Source: Draconibacterium sp.
GTDB taxonomy: Bacteria > Bacteroidota > Bacteroidia > Bacteroidales > Prolixibacteraceae
Direction of reading: 5' to 3'
DNA length: 7,535 nt
Assembly (NCBI GenBank): GCA_015493625.1
Contig: WGCT01000001.1
Coordinates: 1 to 7,535, forward strand
The notes beneath the pieces are model-generated. The model searched no databases, was not told the DNA's origin, and saw only the letters and a program-made list of their open reading frames with translations. Each line of letters begins with the position of its first letter. The stretch's first letter is position 1. Both the position numbers and the translations under genes were made by a program. Shown piece by piece: positions 1 to 5,779 of the stretch.

Positions 1-464
1 TCGGTTTTATCGCCCGGTTTAAAAATAATTACATCCTGCCACTTCCATTCGGGCGGCCCGTTGTTTTGCATGTAGTTATTGCTAATGCGGTACCTCGGCA
101 ATGAAGTCTCCCACTGGTTGGCAATTACCGTGTACCAAACCAGCCAGAGTGTCTCTTTCTGGTCGATAAAAAGGACAGGGTTAATATCGGGGAACCCGGG
201 AATGTCGGCCATTAAAAAAGGCTCGCTCCACTTGGTTTCGCCTTTGTGCAACCTCGCCCCGAGTATTCGAACATCGTCGGCCCACCGCTCTCCGTGACCT
301 TGAAACCACGCTGCCAGCATATCGCCGTTGGCAAGTTCAACAATGGTTGCCCCGTGTGCATGCTCTTCCTGCAAAGGGAATAGCTCCACCTGCAAAAATT
401 CTTGCTGTGCAGTGCACGAAACAGAAATTAACACAAAAAGTAGTGCAAATACTGTTCTGTTCAT
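1..464 (-). CDS. Secreted BNR/sialidase-like glycosidase, N-terminal part (partial)
   Basis: The first 154 codons are present; the gene continues beyond base 1. The ATG at 464-462 is followed by a signal peptide (residues 1-19: hydrophobic stretch VFALLFVLISV, then SCTA before QQ). Signal peptidase I cleavage after A19 fits. C17 is not in a good lipobox because -3 is S. The mature part has the look of a BNR_2 / COG4692 'predicted neuraminidase' propeller: EEHAHGATIVELANGDMLAAW (residues about 33-53), then GERWADDVRILGARL, a KWSEPF strand end and a LWLVWY strand. No complete Asp-box (SxDxGxTW) or catalytic residue is visible in this fragment. The stop of the acyltransferase gene upstream lies 10 bases away, so the two are almost certainly co-transcribed. 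Members of this family are exported and cleave terminal sugars, but many are not true sialidases, so the substrate is open. Family call firm, activity unproven. Confidence 0.8.
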   Translation of the reverse strand, partial: MNRTVFALLFVLISVSCTAQQEFLQVELFPLQEEHAHGATIVELANGDMLAAWFQGHGERWADDVRILGARLHKGETKWSEPFLMADIPGFPDINPVLFIDQKETLWLVWYTVIANQWETSLPRYRISNNYMQNNGPPEWKWQDVIIFKPGDKT

Positions 465-474
465 TGTTGTAAAA

Positions 475-1590
475 TTAAACCCGTAAAAATATTTTATTCT
501 TGAATAAATAATAGAGGAAGAACCACTCGAGTGTAATCATTCCAACCGTAATAATTACATCGCCAAAATTACCGGCCGGGATGGCCATCCACCCCAAAAG
601 AAATTTCGATGAATACCAAAAATCGATGATTCGATGTCCGAGATAAATGGTTATTGAATTCATTCCTATTACTTTGAAAAAGAAAATCCACCCATCCCAT
701 TTTTTTACGTCGATGATGTAGTAAAACAGGGCAATTAAGAGAAACCCAATTCCTGCGGTAAGCATATTAAACGGAACAGTCCATATTTTTTTGATGATGG
801 GATAAACCGGTGAAAGCAGCAGGGCAGTGGTTACAACGGCTGCTCCGATAATTAACAGAACTACCGTCTTTTTGTTGGGATTTATTTTTTCGTTGCGAAA
901 GATAAACCCTGCAAAAGTTCCCATTAACGTAACCGAAGTTGCCGATACAATACACAAAACACCTTCGGGGTCGTAGGTTTTATAAATTAATATACCGGGT
1001 AGCAGATGTTGGTCTAACCAGGCATTAATACTTCCGGCGGGAGTAAAAGCACCGGCTCCGAATCCGGGCACCGGAACAAGGAATTGCAAGGCTGCAATTC
1101 CGGCAAGTATTCCAACAAGCCAAAAAATCCTTGATTTTAATGTCGTGGTATTGATTATAATTAACGCGGCAAAAAAGTAGGCTATTCCAATTTGCGACAA
1201 CACGCTCGGGTAGCGCATGTTCGAGAAACCATTTTGCAGCGCTCCGTTGTAGACAAAGCCAAAGAGAACGAGTAAAACCATTCTGATAAATACCTTTTTA
1301 TAAAGTACCGATTTTGCAGTTCCTTTTTCCAGTTTGCTGGTGAGGGCAAACGGAATGGCGACACCGGAGATAAACATAAACAGGGGAAAAATCAGGTCTT
1401 CGAATCGAAAACCATCCCATTTAGTGTGGTGCATCTGATGTGCAATTACTCCCACCCAGTTCCAATTTGTGGCTTTTGCCAACGCGGTAAAAAAGGCACC
1501 TCCTCCAATAATCCAGAACATATCGAACCCACGTAGCGTGTCGAGCGATTTTAACCTTTTGTTTGTTTTTGGTTGAATTGTTGTTTCCAT
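475..1590 (-). CDS. DUF5009 / NagX-HGSNAT-like membrane acyltransferase
   Basis: This is a 371-residue multi-pass inner-membrane protein of the COG4299 family, related to human heparan-alpha-glucosaminide N-acetyltransferase and to bacterial NagX. Visible hallmarks are SLDTLRGFDM (15-24) ahead of the first membrane segment, HHTKWDGFRFEDLIFPLFMF (54-73) with the family HxxWxG box, and the late IGMNSITIYLGHRI (308-321). About ten hydrophobic segments follow across 63-84, 100-118, 130-148, 155-172, 213-231, 242-262, 272-294, 301-318 and 342-363. H55 sits where the active-site His of HGSNAT lies, so transfer of an acetyl group onto an amino sugar is plausible, but bacterial members are poorly characterised. 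The ATG at 1590 follows an A/T-only leader, typical of this phylum. A 150-base gap separates it from the isomerase gene, and a 10-base gap from the glycosidase, which supports a role in salvage of an amino sugar or other sugar. Confidence 0.88.
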   Translation of the reverse strand: METTIQPKTNKRLKSLDTLRGFDMFWIIGGGAFFTALAKATNWNWVGVIAHQMHHTKWDGFRFEDLIFPLFMFISGVAIPFALTSKLEKGTAKSVLYKKVFIRMVLLVLFGFVYNGALQNGFSNMRYPSVLSQIGIAYFFAALIIINTTTLKSRIFWLVGILAGIAALQFLVPVPGFGAGAFTPAGSINAWLDQHLLPGILIYKTYDPEGVLCIVSATSVTLMGTFAGFIFRNEKINPNKKTVVLLIIGAAVVTTALLLSPVYPIIKKIWTVPFNMLTAGIGFLLIALFYYIIDVKKWDGWIFFFKVIGMNSITIYLGHRIIDFWYSSKFLLGWMAIPAGNFGDVIITVGMITLEWFFLYYLFKNKIFLRV

Positions 1591-1740
1591 ATTTTTAAAT
1601 TTAAATTATTCGATAATCTTATGCTTCATCAAGATTAACTATTGGCGATATATTCAAACCACATAGTTTTTCGTTTCGATGGACTTTGTGATTTCGCTTT
1701 GCTCAGTCTCCGAATAGCTATCTGGATTGAGTATATATTT

Positions 1741-2367
1741 TTAAAAGAGAGCATCTTCCACCACCATGCAAATTGTATGGTAAACCGGCAGGTGCAATTC
1801 TTGAACATAAGCAGTTCTTGTTTCCGGAGCATTTATCAGGAAATCGCAGTATGCTTTCATTTTCCCTCCTGTTTTTCCGGAAAGTCCGATGGTAATTAGC
1901 CCTTTTGCTTTGGCAACAATTAGTGCATCAATTACATTTTGCGAGTTGCCCGAAGTACTAATCCCGATTAAAATATCGCCGCTGTTTCCGTATCCTGTAA
2001 CTTGTTGCGCATAAACAATATCTGCATCAATATCGTTGGCAACTGCTGAGATTAATCCCGAATGTGCATTTAGAGAAATGGCAGGGAGCCCCTGTTGTAA
2101 ATTATCTGCAAGATATTCGCCTCTCGATGCATCAACATTTTCCAATGTGGATTTTAATTTCTGATTAACCGGACGTTTCCGCTCGAAGCTTTTCATTAAC
2201 TCGCCCACAATGTGGTCGGCATCGGCGGCACTTCCCCCGTTCCCGCAAACAAGTAGTTTACCACCTTGCGAGTGTGAATTTATAATTGCTTCGGTAGCTT
2301 TTTCAATCTCTGGTTTTAGAAAATCCAAACGGTTGTAGCGTTCTGTTAATTTATTGATTTTATCCAT
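1741..2367 (-). CDS. GmhA-type SIS-domain phosphosugar isomerase
   Basis: The 208-residue cytoplasmic SIS protein is close to D-sedoheptulose-7-phosphate isomerase (GmhA) in its key positions. The phosphate loop CGNGGSAADADHIVGEL spans 41-57, the second SIS loop ISTSGNSQNV spans 136-145, and GLSGKTGG spans 161-168. The zinc ligands known from GmhA appear conserved: H52 and E56 (GmhA H61, E65), then Q189 and H197 (GmhA Q172, H180, the same 8-residue spacing). It is longer than classical GmhA (about 190 residues) through an insertion around 62-90. An in-frame TTG lies two codons upstream (2373), but the ATG at 2367 is preferred: AGAG lies 8 bases before it. It starts 14 bases after the ROK kinase stop. 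The catalytic layout argues for a real aldose-ketose isomerase. The glycan-operon setting leaves the substrate open: heptose or another C6/C7 sugar phosphate. No other heptose-pathway gene is present. Confidence 0.87.
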   Translation of the reverse strand: MDKINKLTERYNRLDFLKPEIEKATEAIINSHSQGGKLLVCGNGGSAADADHIVGELMKSFERKRPVNQKLKSTLENVDASRGEYLADNLQQGLPAISLNAHSGLISAVANDIDADIVYAQQVTGYGNSGDILIGISTSGNSQNVIDALIVAKAKGLITIGLSGKTGGKMKAYCDFLINAPETRTAYVQELHLPVYHTICMVVEDALF

Positions 2368-2381
2368 TTTCAATACTCTGT

Positions 2382-3344
2382 TTAAACTTCGTTAATCGCC
2401 ACGCAGAGCGCAGCATAGTCGCCAATCGAATCGCCCAAAAGTGCGGGTTTTATTTCGCAAACTTCAACGGCTGCCGGAATTGCCTCTTTTTCGAGCATCC
2501 TGTTTATATGCGGGTTAAAAAGCTGTACGTTACGCGCGTAAATACTTCCGATTACAATACACTGCGGATTGAGTGTATCAATTAAAATTGCCAGTGCTTT
2601 GCCAAGGTATTCGGCCGATATTTTAATTATTTCGTTGGCTACTGCATCGCCATTATTGGCAGCAATTGCAACTGTTTTTGCTGATATATTCTTAAGGTTT
2701 TCGGTGTTGCAGAAGTCACTTTTAATTCCTTCGGCAACTTTGGCTGTAATTACTGTTTCTGCCAACTGTGCAATTCCTCCGCCACTACAAAAACCCTCGA
2801 ACGATCCGGCTTTCCCAAACCCAACCGGGCCGTCGTCGGCGAGGCGGATATGCCCCACTTCGCCACCCAAATCGTTAGTGCCCGCGTAGAGCTGACCATT
2901 TAAAATAAGCCCCGAACCCATTCCTGTACCAAAAGTCAGGAAAATCATATTTCGTGTTCCTTTTCCGGCTCCCATTAACCACTCGGCAAGTGCCGAAGCG
3001 TTGGCGTCGTTTTGTATGGCCGTGGGAATTCCGTATTTATCTTTAAACATTTTTACAATCGGAACGTTGTCCCAGCCTGGTAAGTTGGGCGGCGAATAGA
3101 TTACCCCTTTTTCAGAATCGAGTGGACCGCCGCAACTGATACCGATTTGCCGCACCTGCTCTTTGGGAAACTCAAGAAAAAACCGGTCGAGATTACTGAA
3201 AAACTCATCGATAATTGCCTTGTATCCCCGTTCTGTTTTCGTTTCAAACTGAACCCGTTTATAAATCTTAAAGTCGCCGTCGCCAATAATAATGGCGCAT
3301 TTTGTCCCTCCAATATCAACTCCTATAAAATAATTTTGCTTCAT
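2382..3344 (-). CDS. ROK-family sugar kinase lacking the zinc-site cysteines
   Basis: The 320-residue cytoplasmic kinase has the ROK/ASKHA fold. It shows the phosphate-1 loop DIGGTK (10-15), GISCGGPLD (68-76), NDANASALAEW with the catalytic-base Asp D113 (112-122), the LTFGTGMGSG loop (136-145), GGEVGH (160-165) that contacts the sugar, and a C-terminal ATP-side segment near NPQCIVIGS (259-267). Normal ROK proteins have CxCGxxGCxE after the GH motif. Here the aligned residues are V174, F176 and S181, so the three zinc cysteines are absent while G177, G180 and E183 remain. Probable activity is ATP-dependent phosphorylation of a hexose or N-acyl amino sugar (glucokinase, NanK and NagK are relatives); the specificity cannot be read. 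No N-terminal HTH is present, so it is not a NagC/XylR-type repressor. It is first of the catabolic genes and its ATG lies 7 bases after the short lipoprotein-like ORF. Confidence 0.9.
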   Translation of the reverse strand: MKQNYFIGVDIGGTKCAIIIGDGDFKIYKRVQFETKTERGYKAIIDEFFSNLDRFFLEFPKEQVRQIGISCGGPLDSEKGVIYSPPNLPGWDNVPIVKMFKDKYGIPTAIQNDANASALAEWLMGAGKGTRNMIFLTFGTGMGSGLILNGQLYAGTNDLGGEVGHIRLADDGPVGFGKAGSFEGFCSGGGIAQLAETVITAKVAEGIKSDFCNTENLKNISAKTVAIAANNGDAVANEIIKISAEYLGKALAILIDTLNPQCIVIGSIYARNVQLFNPHINRMLEKEAIPAAVEVCEIKPALLGDSIGDYAALCVAINEV

Positions 3345-3351
3345 AATTTAT

Positions 3352-3450
3352 CTATTTCAATGTATTCGAAGATATATTATATTCTGTTTTGTTGCAAGCC
3401 AATAATAAAAACAAAGGCAACAGAATAAAAACACTATTTTTTATTAACAT
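3352..3450 (-). CDS. Tiny lipoprotein-like ORF (32 aa), possibly a remnant
   Basis: A short reading frame starts at the ATG at 3450-3448 and ends with TAG at 3354-3352, only 7 bases before the ROK kinase ATG. The product has a convincing lipoprotein signal: start MLIKNS, hydrophobic core VFILLPLFLLLA, then the lipobox LLAC with cysteine 19, followed by only NKTEYNISSNTLK. The mature peptide would therefore be 14 residues. An in-frame ATG exists at 3486 (12 extra residues), but it overlaps the candidate promoter, so 3450 is preferred. Two readings are possible: a genuine mini-lipoprotein or leader peptide, with translation passing to the kinase, or the 5' stub of a former lipoprotein gene (for example a SusD-like or hydrolase gene) left after deletion. 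It is out of frame with the kinase, so not a fusion. The signal-peptide pattern is clear; function unknown. Confidence 0.45.
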   Translation of the reverse strand: MLIKNSVFILLPLFLLLACNKTEYNISSNTLK

Positions 3451-3466
3451 GGGAAACGTATTCGAA
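3362..3466. repeat. Two copies of a 9-bp direct repeat, 96 bases apart
   Basis: GTATTCGAA occurs at 3362-3370 and 3458-3466. On the minus strand both read TAT-x-TTCGAATAC-x-TT, so similarity extends beyond the identical 9 bases. One copy ends 8 bases before the ATG of the short lipoprotein-like ORF, the other 18 bases before the ROK kinase ATG, and the first lies just downstream of the candidate promoter. Both copies are also in one reading frame of the small ORF (Ser-Asn-Thr). They may be binding sites for a regulator of the operon, such as the adjacent AraC protein. A third copy at 263-271 lies inside the glycosidase coding sequence and weakens the case. Confidence 0.35.
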
Positions 3467-3485
3467 AATAATTTTTGAAAATCCA

Positions 3486-3515
3486 TAAAGTTAAGTTTAA
3501 TACAAACAACACAAA
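3486..3515 (-). promoter_or_regulatory. Candidate Bacteroidota promoter for the catabolic operon
   Basis: On the minus strand TTTG (3515-3512) is followed after 18 bases by TAACTTTA (3493-3486). This matches the phylum's TTTG-n19-TAnnTTTG pattern in all but the last base. It lies just past the AraC gene end and about 35 bases before the ATG of the short lipoprotein-like ORF, in the right place to drive the kinase, isomerase, acyltransferase and glycosidase genes separately from the regulator. No clear terminator is seen between the regulator stop and this site, so read-through is also possible. Confidence 0.35.
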
Positions 3516-3530
3516 CAAATAAAAGTAAAT

Positions 3531-4382
3531 TTACCTGAAACTCTTCCGGTACTCGGAGGGGGTTTTTTTCATCACAATTTTAAAATAGTGGTTGAAGTTT
3601 GCCAAATTATTGTAGCCACATTCGTAGCATATTTGCGTAATTTGTTTATCTGTTTCAGCCAATAATTTGGCAGCTATTCCAATACGTACTCGTTTTACAT
3701 AATTCATAAACGATTGGTTGGTTTTCTTTTTAAAATAGCGACAAAACGACCCGGGTTGTAAATATACTATTGAAGCTGCCTCTTTAAGTTTAACACCTTC
3801 CCGAATATTTTGAAAAACATATTCGTACACCTTATTAATTTTATCCTGATCTTTTTTGTATAAGTTTGGTGACGATGAAGGAAGAGTGAGGTATTCTCTA
3901 TCTTCGGTTTGGAGCAAAAGATTAAACACATTTAATAGCTCGATATAAAGTTTTAAACCGTTTAATCTTGTCATTTTTTGAAGTACTGCTGCTGCTTTTT
4001 CCGATTTAGTACCTTTAAATACGATACCGTTTTTTGCCTCTTTCAATAAGTTAATCAGCGGTTCGAGTTCGGGGATATTAAAAAAATCGGAAGTAATAAT
4101 ATTTTCATAGAAATGGGTGACAATACATTCCGGCTCCCTATTTTTTTCAACTTCCAACACCTCCCAGCAGTGTGAAATATTTGGGCCGATTAATACTAAG
4201 TCGCCTTCTGAATAGCTTGAAATATTGTCTCCAACGATTCGTCTTCCCGAACCGGCAGTAATTAAATTAAGTTCAAAATTTTTATGCGAGTGAATCTTGT
4301 CGGATTCCGGATCCATCTTTAATTTACGAGTGATAAACGAATGTTTATTCGGAACAAAAATTTTTTCGTAAACAAACTCCAT
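3531..4382 (-). CDS. AraC-family transcriptional regulator (cupin + HTH_18)
   Basis: This 283-residue regulator has the usual two-part plan. The N-terminal half is a cupin-like sensor: KIHSHKNFELNLITAGSGRR (29-48) with H31, H33 and E37, a GD-LVLIGPNISHCW turn (60-73), and a helical linker. The C-terminal AraC DNA-binding domain spans about 183-283: first HTH around VKLKEAASIVYLQPGSFCRYFKK (197-219), and second HTH around KQITQICYECGYNNLANFNHYFK (246-268), ending KTPSEYRKSFR. Such proteins bind sugars and switch on neighbouring carbohydrate genes, so the downstream ROK-SIS-DUF5009-glycosidase genes on the same strand are the natural targets. The ATG at 4382 follows an A-rich leader; a weak TATATTTA (minus strand, 4415-4408) could be its -7 element. 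No sign of truncation. The ligand is unknown. Confidence 0.92.
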   Translation of the reverse strand: MEFVYEKIFVPNKHSFITRKLKMDPESDKIHSHKNFELNLITAGSGRRIVGDNISSYSEGDLVLIGPNISHCWEVLEVEKNREPECIVTHFYENIITSDFFNIPELEPLINLLKEAKNGIVFKGTKSEKAAAVLQKMTRLNGLKLYIELLNVFNLLLQTEDREYLTLPSSSPNLYKKDQDKINKVYEYVFQNIREGVKLKEAASIVYLQPGSFCRYFKKKTNQSFMNYVKRVRIGIAAKLLAETDKQITQICYECGYNNLANFNHYFKIVMKKTPSEYRKSFR

Positions 4383-4729
4383 TTGTCATTTTTTAACCGT
4401 TGATGTGTAAATATATAGTTATTTTTTGATATAAATATTTTTCCCTTCCCATAGTTCGGGTTAGAGAACCGTATATTTTAAATCTCTGAATTATGTCGTT
4501 CTATTTGCTTGCAGGTAACGCGTTGAATATGGTGCGTTTGGCAGTTTAATGTTTTATTTTTCTATATTCTGGCATGTTCATTAATACATAATTGTCATAT
4601 TTACAGGCAACTGCGGCATGCACTATGAGTCATTAGATTTTTGTTTTCAATATTATTGCAAAAAAGAAATAATTTTAATCATGTAGTTTCATTATTTATG
4701 ATAGTTGAGTACAAATATACAAATATCAG

Positions 4730-4756
4730 TTGATCTTAATTATTTAAGTATCTTTG
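4730..4756 (+). promoter_or_regulatory. Bacteroidota-type promoter for the cytidylyltransferase unit
   Basis: TATCTTTG at 4749-4756 is an exact match to the TAnnTTTG -7 element of this phylum, followed by CA as is common. TTG at 4730-4732 stands 16 bases upstream; the usual spacing is about 17-23, so the -33 fit is slightly short. Transcription would begin near 4762, giving a leader of about 200 bases before the ATG at 4967, which is long enough for regulation by RNA structure. The -7 octamer also forms part of the palindrome TTTGCAAA (4753-4760). Confidence 0.5.
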
Positions 4757-4803
4757 CAAATGTATTACATGCATCTTAGCATCAATCATTCCTATCATTT
4801 TTG

Positions 4804-4949
4804 TTGATGAGCGTTAAAAGCAATCTATCACACCATTAGCAGACGTTATACTTATAGTTGGGTTATCTAGTAGTAGTTACATCATCAAAGTACTAAAAAT
4901 TAGTACGCCTAAGTGCTTTTAATAAAGCGGTTACGTTTTTTTTTGATGA
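4804..4949 (+). promoter_or_regulatory. Candidate structured leader with alternative pairings
   Basis: TCATCAAA at 4882-4889 is complementary over 8 bases to TTTGATGA at 4942-4949, and over 7 bases to TTGATGA at 4804-4810, so the two pairings exclude each other. The downstream pairing encloses two hairpins: a perfect 7-bp stem GTACTAA/TTAGTAC with an AAA loop (4890-4906), and an 8-of-9 stem (one G-U, one G-G mismatch) between 4911-4919 and 4924-4932. A nine-T run (4936-4944) follows the second hairpin. The 3' strand of the long pairing ends 17 bases before the ATG at 4967. This layout resembles an attenuator or riboswitch-like leader, but the stems are short and AT-rich, and the 17-base palindrome could instead be a DNA operator. 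It matches no known riboswitch class that I recognise. Confidence 0.35.
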
Positions 4950-4966
4950 CACTAATTGAATGAATT

Positions 4967-5764
4967 ATGAGTATTAATTTAGAGAATTATTATGATGACA
5001 ATCGTATTTCCACAGCATTACTTCTTGCGGCAGGAACAGGTAGTCGTCTATTGCCTTTGACAAAAAAATCACCCAAATGTCTTACCCTTGTAAATGAAAA
5101 GTCAATTCTTGAACGACTTGTCAATAACTTAACAAAACAAGGATTTACCCGACTTGTAATTGTTACAGGTTATGAAAAAGAATGTATCATGGATTTTCTT
5201 GGTAATAAATCGGGAAACTTAACCATTGAATACATTAATAGCCCATTATACCGAAGTACAAACAACATCTATTCTCTTTGGTTGGCCCGAAATATCATAA
5301 ATAAGCCTTTCGTCCTATTTGAAAGCGATTTGGTTTTAGATACATCGTTATTAGACAAAATGGTTTTCCCTGATAGAATTGCTACTGCTAAAATGCAGCC
5401 ATGGCTTAATGGAACTACCGTTTCGATTAATAAACAAAAACGGGTTACTCAGTTTCATAAAGGAACTACAGATATCTATTCCGATATTCGTTATAAAACA
5501 GTAAACATTTATAGTTTTTCGCTTGCCTCGTGGCGGATGATCGTAAAAAGGCTTAACCAATATGTTTTAGGAGGCAATGTTAGCTGCTATTATGAAACCG
5601 TTTTTTCTGAAATGATTGACGATAAAAGCCTGTCATTTGAATCGGTTTCGTTTGACCATAAACCATGGTACGAAATTGACACTATTTATGATTTGGCCGA
5701 AGCAGAAAAACTTTTCCCAAAAGAATTGAAAAAACAAGCTATTCTTGAAGTTGAAAATGTATAA
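4967..5764 (+). CDS. LicC/PntC-like CTP:phospho-aminoalcohol (or phosphonate) cytidylyltransferase
   Basis: This 265-residue cytoplasmic nucleotidyltransferase has the GT-A-like NTP_transf fold. The nucleotide loop LLLAAGTGSRLLPLT spans 18-32, with PKCL (36-39) supplying the conserved Lys K37. IVTGYEKECI (65-74), the substrate-side STNNIYSLWLARN (97-109) as in LicC, the metal-binding ESD with D121 (119-121), and the closing box KPWYEIDT (232-239) are also visible. LicC makes CDP-choline and PntC makes CDP-2-aminoethylphosphonate; this protein belongs to that broad group, and the substrate cannot be set by eye. A 15-residue extension precedes the core. The stop lies 15 bases before the PLP enzyme ATG, so the two are one transcript and likely consecutive steps. 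Proteins joining similar domains into one chain are known in Firmicutes, as far as I recall; here they are separate. An NDP-sugar-type pyrophosphorylase is the main alternative. Confidence 0.8.
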   Translation: MSINLENYYDDNRISTALLLAAGTGSRLLPLTKKSPKCLTLVNEKSILERLVNNLTKQGFTRLVIVTGYEKECIMDFLGNKSGNLTIEYINSPLYRSTNNIYSLWLARNIINKPFVLFESDLVLDTSLLDKMVFPDRIATAKMQPWLNGTTVSINKQKRVTQFHKGTTDIYSDIRYKTVNIYSFSLASWRMIVKRLNQYVLGGNVSCYYETVFSEMIDDKSLSFESVSFDHKPWYEIDTIYDLAEAEKLFPKELKKQAILEVENV

Positions 5765-5779
5765 TGAGATTAAAATATA

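Larger units (their letters stand above)
4383..4966. other. AT-rich divergent intergenic region, no protein gene
   Basis: These 584 bases separate the leftward regulator and the rightward cytidylyltransferase unit. I see no credible ORF, tRNA, insertion-sequence end or CRISPR-like array. The left portion (4383-4700) shows only AT-rich sequence and a small inverted repeat (GGTT-AGAG-AACC, 4459-4470). The right portion holds the promoter at 4730-4756 and the candidate structured leader at 4804-4949, described separately. The length is unusual for a simple divergent promoter region and suggests regulatory content, or decayed sequence at a junction between two gene blocks of different composition. 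Confidence 0.7.

Noticed and set aside
263..271. Third copy of GTATTCGAA
   Set aside because: It sits inside the glycosidase coding sequence in a different codon frame, so it is probably a chance occurrence, and it lowers confidence in the upstream pair.
79..297. Plus-strand open frame of 72 codons
   Set aside because: It lies opposite the signal-bearing glycosidase frame, has no family features, and is a shadow.
1614..1637. Inverted repeat TAATCTT / AAGATTA with a 10-base loop in the isomerase-acyltransferase gap
   Set aside because: The stem is AT-rich with no T-run on the transcribed strand after it; too weak to call a terminator.
1635..1899. Open frames on both strands around the end of the SIS gene
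   Set aside because: They overlap the conserved C-terminus of the isomerase out of frame and show no motif; the isomerase ends naturally, so no frameshift is needed to explain them.
2371..2373. TTG as start of the SIS isomerase
   Set aside because: The ATG two codons later has a better-spaced purine tract and is the more usual start.
4459..4470. GGTT-AGAG-AACC inverted repeat
   Set aside because: A stem of only four pairs, with no T-run, is not distinguishable from chance.
4708..4719. Minus-strand TATATTTG as promoter for the AraC gene
   Set aside because: It fits the -7 pattern but has no -33 partner at a suitable distance and lies about 330 bases from the gene.
4911..4944. Stand-alone intrinsic terminator (hairpin plus nine T)
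   Set aside because: The stem has a G-G mismatch, a wobble pair and few GC pairs, and it sits directly before a gene, so it is treated as part of a possible leader switch and not as a terminator.
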